A stretch of DNA of 64,000 nt from the NCBI GenBank assembly GCA_024743255.1, contig JANSWY010000010.1:1-64000 (forward strand). The letters run 5' to 3'. Position 1 is the first letter of the stretch. Every line of letters begins with the position of its first letter. Source of the DNA: a bacterium. Lineage in GTDB: Bacteria; Bacteroidota; Bacteroidia; Cytophagales; Cyclobacteriaceae. A program made the translations under genes and the position numbers. The notes beneath the pieces are model-generated. The model worked only from the letters and a program-made list of their open reading frames with translations, did no database searches and was not told where the DNA came from. This document shows positions 8,354 to 16,359 of the stretch, in pieces.

Positions 8354-8410
8354 TATTTGTTGTACAAACGTACACAAAATAAATTAGTTGTGTTTATGTA
8401 CAATAAATAA
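8354..8410 (-). promoter_or_regulatory. Promoter with inverted PadR-operator-like sites (unit 1)
   Basis: In the gene direction the proximal site reads TACGTTTGTACAACAAATA (8372 to 8354); its first 8 bases match the Bacteroidetes -7 element TAnnTTTG and lie 21 nt before the ATG. The distal site, on the plus strand at 8392-8410, reads GTTTATGTACAATAAATAA. The two match at 16 of 17 positions once a 2-nt insertion in the distal arm is allowed, giving an inverted pair over the promoter, as in unit 3. Confidence 0.55.
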
Positions 8411-8576
8411 AAATGATCTCGGCACACAGGTTTTTACCCTAAAACAAGACTTATTGACGTCAGTTGCAGGACTTTTCGACTTGAATTAATAACAAAATGG
8501 TAGTTGATGACTGTTGTTAAGCGTAGTAAAAATCAGACCCTCTTATCTGAATACACGCACTATCTAAACCGAGGCT

Positions 8577-10091
8577 ATGTTTCGCACACTAAAACTTAAT
8601 ACGCTTCTGCTATTGGGGTTCACATCAGTTATTCTGGTCTTCCTGATTGTAGGAATAGTCAGTATTCAAAAGATGAATGCACTTTCTGATCTGACTTCAA
8701 AAATGTATCGTCACCCATTTACTGTTACTTCTGCAGTTCTGAGTATAGAAAGAGATGTGACTGCAATCCATAGGGATATGAAGGACATTGCATTAACTTC
8801 TGATGCTTCACAAATAGCGAAATATTCAAATAAGATAAATCAAAGAGAACAAGAAATTGCTGAGAACTTCAGGATAGTTTCTGAACGATTCCTAGGTGAC
8901 ATGGAGTTGGTAAGGACTGCCGAGAAAGATTATAAAAATTGGGGCCCTATTAGAAATAATGTGATTAGACTAATGTCTACAGGTGATGAAAATGACAAGA
9001 GTGAGGCCATTGCGATTACCAAGAATGATGGGGCTAATCAGGTAACCAAGCTAAATAACTCCATCCTGGCATTGCGGGAATATGCGGCCAACAAAGCAAT
9101 AACATTCAATGAGAATACCATTTCGGTAAAGAATTCCACGCTCACGATCATCTACACACTTTTAGGAGCAGCTATTGTTGTTGCAATTTTCATGGCTAAT
9201 CTGATTACCAGAAATGTAAAAAGACAACTCGGTTGTGACCCATCTGAAGCAGCTTCAATAGTAAAGCAATTCTCAACTGGAGATTTGAATATTGATTTCA
9301 CATCAGGCAAGCAGTTTGGGCTGTATAAGGATATTCAACACATGGTTGAAACATTAAGCTCAATGGTTGGAAACATAAAGGCAGTAGCCGATGAACTAGC
9401 AACTGCAAGTTTACAAGTAAGCAATACAGCAAGAGATCTGGCACAAGGAGCTAGTGAGCAAGCCTCAACAGTTGAGGAAATCTCATCCACCATGGAAGAA
9501 ATGGCAGCCAACATTTCACTTAATGACCAACATGCTCAAGAGTCAAAATCAATCTCATTGCAAGCAAAAGACAGTCTTCTGGAAGTAAACGATCAAGCTC
9601 GTAAGTCGGTGGATGCTAATAAATTAATTGCAAATAAGATTCAAATCATTAATGACATCACTCGTCAGACTAATATGTTATCTATCAATGCCAGTGTAGA
9701 AGCAGCCGCCGCTGGGGAGCGGGGTAAAGGTTTCGCGGTAATTGCAGGAGAAATCAGAAAACTAGCAGACCGAAGTAAAAAGGCTGCTTCTGAAATCATT
9801 GAAATAACCCAAAATGGATACCGAATAAGTCAGGAGACCGGTGAAAAGCTCAATCAGATGATACCGGAGATTGAAAAAACCACCCAACTGGTACAAGAGA
9901 TAGCCGTAGCAAATGGCGAACATAATCATGGAACCAATCAGGTAAACCAAGCTATCCAACAACTTAATTCAGTCTCTCAATCCAACGCATCTTCAGGTGA
10001 GCAACTAGCTGCTAACTCACAACAAATGAGTGATCAAGCCAGGTATCTTTCAAATCTTATCAAATTCTTCAAACTCGAAAAAGCGATATAA
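8577..10091 (+). CDS. Methyl-accepting chemotaxis protein (orphan)
   Basis: 504 aa. TM1 at about 7-30, a helical extracytoplasmic four-helix-bundle sensor domain (about 31-187), TM2 at about 188-210, a HAMP-like segment (RQLGCDPSEAASIVKQFSTGDL) and a cytoplasmic MCP signalling domain with the hairpin tip at about 360-400 (ITRQTNMLSINASVEAAAAG, then GFAVIAGEIRKLADRS). Such receptors control CheA kinase activity. No che gene or flagellar gene is present in the window, and Cytophagales usually glide rather than swim, so it may feed a distant chemosensory or other signalling pathway. It sits alone between two PadR/permease units, which is unexplained. Confidence 0.92.
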   Translation: MFRTLKLNTLLLLGFTSVILVFLIVGIVSIQKMNALSDLTSKMYRHPFTVTSAVLSIERDVTAIHRDMKDIALTSDASQIAKYSNKINQREQEIAENFRIVSERFLGDMELVRTAEKDYKNWGPIRNNVIRLMSTGDENDKSEAIAITKNDGANQVTKLNNSILALREYAANKAITFNENTISVKNSTLTIIYTLLGAAIVVAIFMANLITRNVKRQLGCDPSEAASIVKQFSTGDLNIDFTSGKQFGLYKDIQHMVETLSSMVGNIKAVADELATASLQVSNTARDLAQGASEQASTVEEISSTMEEMAANISLNDQHAQESKSISLQAKDSLLEVNDQARKSVDANKLIANKIQIINDITRQTNMLSINASVEAAAAGERGKGFAVIAGEIRKLADRSKKAASEIIEITQNGYRISQETGEKLNQMIPEIEKTTQLVQEIAVANGEHNHGTNQVNQAIQQLNSVSQSNASSGEQLAANSQQMSDQARYLSNLIKFFKLEKAI

Positions 10092-10127
10092 AACCAGTCT
10101 GAATTACAAAAGAGGCTGTATTCAGCT

Positions 10128-10214
10128 ATTTGTTTTACAATTTATATAAAAATAAAACCTATTTGTTTAACAAAATATATACTAATCCCGTACATTTGTT
10201 TTACAATTTATATA
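10128..10214 (+). promoter_or_regulatory. Three PadR-operator-like repeats at 33-bp spacing (unit 2)
   Basis: A 21-bp sequence containing TTTGTTTTACAATTTATATA occurs exactly at 10128-10148 and again at 10194-10214. A third, imperfect copy at 10161-10181 (TTTGTTTAACAAAATATATA after the first base) lies exactly midway, so the period is 33 bp, close to three helical turns. The last copy overlaps TACATTTG (10191-10198), a perfect Bacteroidetes -7 element 19 nt before the PadR ATG. This fits cooperative binding of PadR dimers on one face of the DNA. Confidence 0.65.
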
Positions 10215-10217
10215 GTA

Positions 10218-10550
10218 ATGGAAAAGAACTATTTGGGAGAGTTTGAGGAATTGGTTTTGACAATGGTAGGTATTCTTGGTGAGGAAGCTTACGGAAATGC
10301 GATTGTGCAGGAAATTGAAACCAAGTTAAATCGCAAAGTAAACCTTAGTGCAGTTCATGTAACCTTATATCGATTGGAAGATAAGAATCTGGTTAATTCA
10401 TCTATGGGTGGTGCCACAACAACAAGGGGAGGAAGAAGAAAACGCTACTTCAAAATCACCAATACCGGACTGAGCCTTTTACATGATATGCAGGAACAAA
10501 GAACTGAACTTTGGAAATTGCTACCAACTCTTAAATTCTCTACAATCTAA
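10218..10550 (+). CDS. PadR-family regulator (unit 2)
   Basis: 110 aa. The PadR winged helix is intact: GEFEELVLTMVGILGEEAYG, recognition helix LSAVHVTLYRLEDKNLV and wing MGGATTTRGGRRKRYF. It keeps the class-A His in the recognition helix. The permease gene begins 2 nt after its stop, so the two are one transcriptional unit. The three 33-bp-spaced repeats over its promoter are the likely operator. Confidence 0.9.
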   Translation: MEKNYLGEFEELVLTMVGILGEEAYGNAIVQEIETKLNRKVNLSAVHVTLYRLEDKNLVNSSMGGATTTRGGRRKRYFKITNTGLSLLHDMQEQRTELWKLLPTLKFSTI

Positions 10551-10552
10551 AT

Positions 10553-13219
10553 ATGGATCCCAATGAGGTTTACGATCCACCAGCCTGGGCTGTAAAGTTT
10601 CTGAGTTGGTTTTGCCCTGATGCTTTATTGGAAGGTATCCTGGGAGACCTATTGGAAGAATTCGATAATAATGTCAACAACAATGGCTTAAGCGCCGCAA
10701 GGAGAAGGTTTATTTATTCTGTTTTTAGATTCCTTCATCCATCCATAATTCTTAAAAACAGAAAGGTCATAAAACTTATAAATATGGGAATGCTAAAATC
10801 ACATTTAAAGGTCGCTTACCGCGGCATGTGGAAGTATCGATTCTATTCTTTTGCAAACTTGCTGGGACTCACAGTTGCGTTTGCTTTTTTATTGCTTACT
10901 TCAACATTCATCTATCATGAAAACAGTTACGATCAATTTCATCAGAAGAAAGATCAGATCTTCCGTCTTGCTCATGAGGTCTTATTGAAAGAAACTGGTG
11001 AATCACTAAGCAAAAGTGCTGTTACACCTGTACCACTCAGCAAGGATCTGCAGCAAGAAGTACCTGCCATTACCAAACAATCCAGAGTTGGAAGTGCATC
11101 TATGACATTAGTTAAGGACAACATTCCTTATGAAGAGGTTATTGTATTTGTTGATCCCGATTTTCTAGGGTTCTTTGATTTCCCGATGGACCAGGGACTG
11201 CCAAAAGCTGCATTGATAGATCAGTCAAGTATGGTATTATCTGCAGAAAAAGCACAAAAATACTTTGGCTACTCTGATCCAATCGGGCAAACTTTATCAT
11301 TGAATGTGAATGATAGCCTTATCAATTTTCAAGTCACTGGAATAATTGACGCTAAAGAAAAAGAATCCAGTATATCTGTTCCAATACTCGTAAACTTCGA
11401 AAAATTCGAATTGCTGGTGGGTAAACAGGCAATGACATCCTACAACTACAGCGCTGTAGAAAATTACATTTATGTAGAGACACCACAAGAGATCTCATTA
11501 TTGGAAGGGTCAATGACGGAAGCGATGAAGAAGTTTTCCCGAGGTGATGATACGGAAGTCAAAATCTTTGCTCAACCACTCACATCAATTCATCTTGAAG
11601 AAGATGTACCTGGTACAGCTGACTACACAACAAGCCGAAAAATACAAATAATGGCAGGTTTAGGGTTACTAGTCCTGGTAATTGCAATCATCAATTACAT
11701 CATGCTTTCTACTGGTCACTCCCTTAATCGACTTAAAGAATTAGGCCTAAGAAAATCACTTGGAGCATTTAAAAGCCAACTTAGAATCCAGCTGATATAT
11801 GAATCATTTTTCATTACTATTCTATCAGGAACCCTGGGATATGTTCTTGCTTTACTACTCATTCCTCTATTCAATAACCTGATTGATTCAAATCTAACTC
11901 TAGGCATTTCAGCTATTCAGATACTAGTGATGTTCCTGATTTCCATATTGATTGCTTTGATTTCTGGAGGTATTCAGGCAGTAATATTATTAAAACATAA
12001 GCTGGTTGCAGCTTTAAAAGGAAACTCTGCAATCAAAAACAAAGACAGCATTCTGAACCAGGGGTTGGTAGTTCTTCAGTTCGCTTTCTCTATGATACTA
12101 ATATCCGGAACCTTGGTCATGCGATCCCAGCTCAATTACATACAGGATAAGAATTTAGGATTTGATGAGGATCGGTTAGTTGAGCTCACTCTGGGTAACA
12201 CTGAAAATACCGAGACTGCAACAAGGCTAGTTGATAGATTTAGGAATGAAGCGCTTAGCAATAGCCAGATTTCATCGGTATCGGCTTCTATGAACAATGC
12301 TTCAGAACCCTGGACAACACTTGGGTTTCTTCAGGAGAATGGCGACACGGAAAATATCCATTACAACCAAATTGATGCGGATTATCTGAAAACTATGGGC
12401 ATTGAACTGACCATGGGAACCGACTACAATCCAAATTCAGGAAATACAGCAAATGATATTTTGGTCAATGAATCTTTAGTTAAGCACTTTGGTTGGGAAG
12501 ACCCATTGAATCAACAAATTCCGGGAAAGAATTTTGATTCTAAACACAGAATAATTGGAGTGATGAAAGATTTTCATTTTAGTTCATTGCATAATGAAAT
12601 TGAACCATTGATTCTATCAATTAATCAGGGAGCGGTGAGTAGTGGAGTAACTGGATTAAGTACATATTACTGGCCTCCAAATCTTTATAGGGTGATTGTG
12701 AAAATTGGTCCTGGTGAACTAACACCAGCAGTTAATTTCCTTGAAGAAACCTGGAAATCCACAATCCCCAATAAGCAATTTCAATATCGCTTTGTAGATG
12801 AATCTTTAGATCAACAATATGCTGAAGAAAAGAGATGGAGAAAGGTAATTAATGCCGCTTCCATCTTTGCATTAGGTATTGCCTGGCTAGGATTACTCGG
12901 TTTAACCAGACTTTCAGTTCAGAGAAGAACCAAAGAAATTGGAGTAAGAAAAGTGCTTGGCTCCTCTATTCCAAATGTTATTATTCTATTGTCAAAGAGG
13001 TTCTTAATACTTGTATCTGTAGCAGTAGTTATCGGAATACCAATAGCATGGTTAGCATTGGACAATTGGCTACAATCCTATCCTTACAGAATAGAACTTA
13101 ACCCTCTCCTATTCATCTTAGCCGCATTAATTGTTTTGATAGTTTCGATTGGATCGGTGAGCCTTCAATCACTTAAAGCAGCAAATGCTAATCCAGTGGA
13201 TTCTTTGAAGTGTGAGTAG
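10553..13219 (+). CDS. FtsX/MacB-type permease with N-terminal prefix domain (unit 2)
   Basis: 888 aa. The prefix domain shows PPAWAVKFLSWFC and LLEGILGDLLEEFDN, followed by a Met-initiated junction (INMGMLKSHLKVAYRGMW) where a normal FtsX permease would begin. Two MacB-PCD/FtsX modules follow, with eight predicted helices; the FtsX motifs are KELGLRKSLG and KEIGVRKVLG and the C-terminus reads NPVDSLKCE. It is the only permease of unit 2, so it is likely to work as a pseudo-dimer by itself. No ATPase partner is present. A heptamer-repeat hairpin begins 7 nt after its stop. Confidence 0.9.
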   Translation: MDPNEVYDPPAWAVKFLSWFCPDALLEGILGDLLEEFDNNVNNNGLSAARRRFIYSVFRFLHPSIILKNRKVIKLINMGMLKSHLKVAYRGMWKYRFYSFANLLGLTVAFAFLLLTSTFIYHENSYDQFHQKKDQIFRLAHEVLLKETGESLSKSAVTPVPLSKDLQQEVPAITKQSRVGSASMTLVKDNIPYEEVIVFVDPDFLGFFDFPMDQGLPKAALIDQSSMVLSAEKAQKYFGYSDPIGQTLSLNVNDSLINFQVTGIIDAKEKESSISVPILVNFEKFELLVGKQAMTSYNYSAVENYIYVETPQEISLLEGSMTEAMKKFSRGDDTEVKIFAQPLTSIHLEEDVPGTADYTTSRKIQIMAGLGLLVLVIAIINYIMLSTGHSLNRLKELGLRKSLGAFKSQLRIQLIYESFFITILSGTLGYVLALLLIPLFNNLIDSNLTLGISAIQILVMFLISILIALISGGIQAVILLKHKLVAALKGNSAIKNKDSILNQGLVVLQFAFSMILISGTLVMRSQLNYIQDKNLGFDEDRLVELTLGNTENTETATRLVDRFRNEALSNSQISSVSASMNNASEPWTTLGFLQENGDTENIHYNQIDADYLKTMGIELTMGTDYNPNSGNTANDILVNESLVKHFGWEDPLNQQIPGKNFDSKHRIIGVMKDFHFSSLHNEIEPLILSINQGAVSSGVTGLSTYYWPPNLYRVIVKIGPGELTPAVNFLEETWKSTIPNKQFQYRFVDESLDQQYAEEKRWRKVINAASIFALGIAWLGLLGLTRLSVQRRTKEIGVRKVLGSSIPNVIILLSKRFLILVSVAVVIGIPIAWLALDNWLQSYPYRIELNPLLFILAALIVLIVSIGSVSLQSLKAANANPVDSLKCE

Positions 13220-13225
13220 TAATTA

Positions 13226-13289
13226 GTTATCAGTTGTCTGTTGTCAGTTAAATACAAATACTGATAACAGACAACCGACAACTGACAAC
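13226..13289. repeat. Heptanucleotide-repeat hairpin, copy 2
   Basis: The left arm carries GTTATCA, GTTGTCT and GTTGTCA (13226-13246); the right arm carries TGATAAC, AGACAAC, CGACAAC and TGACAAC (13262-13289). About 21 bp can pair around a loop of roughly 13 nt. Same heptamer grammar as copy 1 at 5268, but the order and number of heptamers differ, so the copies were not simply duplicated whole. It lies between the end of unit 2 and the unit 3 operator and could end unit 2 transcription. Confidence 0.75.
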
Positions 13290-13307
13290 CACCCCAACTA
13301 TTTATTA

Positions 13308-13360
13308 CTAAATCGTAGAACAAATAAAAATTTCCTCCGTATATTTGTTCTACAATTTAG
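13308..13360 (+). promoter_or_regulatory. Promoter with 19-bp inverted PadR-operator-like sites (unit 3)
   Basis: CTAAATCGTAGAACAAATA at 13308-13326 and TATTTGTTCTACAATTTAG at 13342-13360 are reverse complements with a single mismatch, separated by 15 nt. The right arm overlaps TATATTTG (13340-13347), a perfect -7 element 20 nt before the PadR ATG. The right arm is closely related to the unit 2 repeat (shared TTTGTTyTACAATTTA), so units 2 and 3 use the same operator core in different arrangements. Confidence 0.7.
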
Positions 13361-13367
13361 AAACATC

Positions 13368-13709
13368 ATGAAAGAAACAGGTTTAGGAGAGTTTGAAGAG
13401 GTAATTCTATTGTTAGTGGGAATTTTAGCTGAAGAGGCTTATGCATTCAGACTTGCAGAAGAATTTGAATCTCAAACCAAAAGATCAGTCAGTATTGGTG
13501 CGGTCCACTCATCTTTATCAAGACTGGAAGACAAAGGATTTCTTACTTCCGAAATGGGAGCCTCCACTGCGTCAAGAGGTGGAAGAAGGAAAAGAATTTA
13601 CTCAATAACTGCAGCAGGTGAAAGAGCACTTCAATCTGCTAAGGATTTCCGTGTCTCACTTTGGAGCCAATATCCCCAATTGTCATTTGTTGGAATCCTG
13701 AATCAGTAA
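13368..13709 (+). CDS. PadR-family regulator (unit 3)
   Basis: 113 aa. Seen: GEFEEVILLLVGILAEEAYAFRLAEEF, recognition helix IGAVHSSLSRLEDKGFL (class-A His) and wing MGASTASRGGRRKRIY. It heads a three-gene unit with two permeases; its stop is 1 nt from the first permease ATG. A near-perfect 19-bp inverted repeat spans its promoter, which suggests it represses its own operon. Confidence 0.9.
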   Translation: MKETGLGEFEEVILLLVGILAEEAYAFRLAEEFESQTKRSVSIGAVHSSLSRLEDKGFLTSEMGASTASRGGRRKRIYSITAAGERALQSAKDFRVSLWSQYPQLSFVGILNQ

Positions 13710-13710
13710 A

Positions 13711-16359
13711 ATGAATGATCCAAGACCACCGAAGTTAGCTGAGAAGCTACTACTCAGATTCATAAAGGAAGATCTGGCAGAAGAGGTACTCGGTGATCTT
13801 GATGAAAAATACTACAGTGTGCTCGAGAAGCATCCTAAAAAGGCCAATAGAAACTATTGGTATCAAGTGCTTAACTACATCAGACCATTTGCACTCAAAA
13901 AAACAAAGTCAAAATACTCAAAACTCACAATCATGTTTAACAATAATTTCAAAGTTGCATGGCGGTCGATGAAGCGCCAGAAGATGTATTCTGCAATCAA
14001 AATCGGAGGATTTTCTATCGGTATAATGGTTTGCTTACTCATCCTCTTATATATCAACGATGATCTAAGCTACGATCAACAATATCAGGAAAAACATCGT
14101 GTTTACAGGCTGGTCAATCATATGAATGATCCAACCGATACGGAACGATGGACCTCCTTTTCTCCTGCAATAAAGAAAGTGTTGGAAAGTGATTACCCGG
14201 AAATTGAGACTGTTGGTAGACTCATTCCTTTCGACTGGTTCAATGGAGGAAATAACCAAATGAGACCTGAAGGGCAAGATATCATCACCTATGAGGAAGG
14301 TTTCATGTATGCTGATCCAGAATTGTTGGATATACTGGAAGTGCAAATGGTTTATGGGTCAACTGAAAATGCTCTTAGTAATCCAAAATCAATCCTTATT
14401 AGCGAGGATAAGGCCTCCAAATACTTTCCCGGTGAGAATCCAATTGGTAAAACGATTATTCTCAATGAAGATACAGCGGCACATTACACAATAGGTGGAG
14501 TAATGAAGAACTTTCCCAAGAACTCCCATCTACAAACAGACTTTCTTCTAACGTTGGTTGGTGAAGAGTTTTGGCCGGGTGAACAAAGTTCATGGTGCTG
14601 TAGCAACTACAATACCTATCTCAGACTATATGATGGTAGCAACCCAACTCAATTAGAGAGTAAACTTCTTTCGATTAGAGACAATCATCTGGTTCCTCAT
14701 TTCAGACAAAGAGGGAATCTCTGGGCAGATGAACTGGAAAAGTTTTACAGTATTGAATTACAAGGGGTTACCGATATTCATCTTAGATCAACTGATATAC
14801 ATAGTGAGTTTTCGAAAGGTGATATCACAATGGTATGGCTATTTGGAATAATCGCAATTATAGTTTTAGCATTGGCAAGTATCAACTTCATCAACCTGTC
14901 AACAGCAAAATCTGCCAATAGAGCCAAGGAAGTTGGCCTTAGAAAAGTAATTGGATCAGGTAAAAGTACTTTGGTATTCCAATTTCTTACTGAATCAATC
15001 TTATATAGCCTGGTTTCTTTCATTTTAGCAATTATCCTGGCAGTTATACTCCTACCCTACTTCAATATCATTGCAGAAAAATCTCTTTCAATTCCATTCC
15101 TGGAGTGGTGGTTTATTCCACTGATTATTGCTAGTGCTGTAATTATCGGGGTTATTTCTGGAGTTTATCCTGCATTCTATTTGACAGCATTTAAACCATT
15201 AAGCGTGCTGAGAGGCGATACCAGCAGAGGTAGCAAAAGTGCTGGTCTTAGATCTGTTCTTGTGGTATTTCAATTTACAGCTTCCATTCTTCTGATTATT
15301 GGAGCCGTTGTGGTCAATGAACAGATGAATTACATCACCAGGAAAAAAGTAGGTTTCGACAAAGACCAAATTCTAATTATCCATGGGACCAATACATTAG
15401 GTCAAAAAGCCGAATCTTTCAAAAATGAAATAAAGCAGCTTTCCAGTGTAGAAGAAGTTTCGTATAGCAATTCATTGCCGGTAGAGGGAACAATGAGAAA
15501 CAACAATCAATTCTGGATTGAAGGAACTTCAACCACAAAAGAAGGTGTAGGAGCTCAAATTTGGGGAGTTGATGAAGATTATGTGAAAACCATGGGTTTC
15601 AAAGTTGTGATGGGTAAAGATTTCGATCCTACATTAACCACTGGAAATCCAATTTTAATCAACCAAACCATGGCAAAAGAACTCGGAGTGGAAGACCCAA
15701 TTGGTGTTCTGGTTACAAATAAATTTGAACCACCATATCGAATAGTTGGTGTAATTGAAGATTTCCACTACGAAACTATGAGAGATGAAATATTATCATT
15801 GTGTCTTAGACTTCAAGGAGGAAATTCTCTTGCAGCAGTAAGGTTTAACCCTCAAAATGTTGATGAAACTCTCAGTAAAGCAACTGAAATCTGGGAACAG
15901 TTCGCTCCTAATCAAGCCATTCGATATTCATTCATGGATGAGAAATTTAATGCAATGTATAAGGATGTGCAGCGAACAAGCAGAATATTCAACATATTCT
16001 CAATCCTGGCAGTGTTTGTTGCTTGTACCGGTCTATTTGGACTATCAGGTTTCATGGCTGAACAGCGACGAAAAGAAATTAGCATCCGAAAAGTACTTGG
16101 AGCATCAGTTCATAGTATTTTCCGATTACTATCATCCAATTTCATCAGATTAGTACTGATCTCATTTGTCATTGCCGCACCAATCGGTTACCACTATTTG
16201 GAAAAATGGCTTGAAGATTTCGAGTATAGAATTCCGCTTTCCTGGGGTTTTATTGCAATGGCTGGAGGTATCGGTCTCCTTGTGGCATTAATCACAGTAA
16301 GTTTTGAATCTCTTAAAGCAGGATTTCAGAATCCTGTTCAAGGATTGAGGTCAGAATGA
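13711..16359 (+). CDS. FtsX/MacB-type permease with prefix domain (unit 3, first)
   Basis: 882 aa. Prefix PPKLAEKLLLRFI and LAEEVLGDLDEKYYS, then a linker FALKKTKSKYSKLTIMF leading into the FtsX part (NNNFKVAWRSMKRQKMYSAI). Two MacB-PCD/FtsX modules with KEVGLRKVIG and KEISIRKVLG, ending NPVQGLRSE. Its prefix lacks the Trp-Phe-Cys motif seen in units 1, 2, 4 and 5, as does the next gene. Its stop overlaps the next permease start (ATGA), so the two are made together and may pair as a heterodimer. No ATPase nearby; substrate unknown. Confidence 0.9.
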   Translation: MNDPRPPKLAEKLLLRFIKEDLAEEVLGDLDEKYYSVLEKHPKKANRNYWYQVLNYIRPFALKKTKSKYSKLTIMFNNNFKVAWRSMKRQKMYSAIKIGGFSIGIMVCLLILLYINDDLSYDQQYQEKHRVYRLVNHMNDPTDTERWTSFSPAIKKVLESDYPEIETVGRLIPFDWFNGGNNQMRPEGQDIITYEEGFMYADPELLDILEVQMVYGSTENALSNPKSILISEDKASKYFPGENPIGKTIILNEDTAAHYTIGGVMKNFPKNSHLQTDFLLTLVGEEFWPGEQSSWCCSNYNTYLRLYDGSNPTQLESKLLSIRDNHLVPHFRQRGNLWADELEKFYSIELQGVTDIHLRSTDIHSEFSKGDITMVWLFGIIAIIVLALASINFINLSTAKSANRAKEVGLRKVIGSGKSTLVFQFLTESILYSLVSFILAIILAVILLPYFNIIAEKSLSIPFLEWWFIPLIIASAVIIGVISGVYPAFYLTAFKPLSVLRGDTSRGSKSAGLRSVLVVFQFTASILLIIGAVVVNEQMNYITRKKVGFDKDQILIIHGTNTLGQKAESFKNEIKQLSSVEEVSYSNSLPVEGTMRNNNQFWIEGTSTTKEGVGAQIWGVDEDYVKTMGFKVVMGKDFDPTLTTGNPILINQTMAKELGVEDPIGVLVTNKFEPPYRIVGVIEDFHYETMRDEILSLCLRLQGGNSLAAVRFNPQNVDETLSKATEIWEQFAPNQAIRYSFMDEKFNAMYKDVQRTSRIFNIFSILAVFVACTGLFGLSGFMAEQRRKEISIRKVLGASVHSIFRLLSSNFIRLVLISFVIAAPIGYHYLEKWLEDFEYRIPLSWGFIAMAGGIGLLVALITVSFESLKAGFQNPVQGLRSE

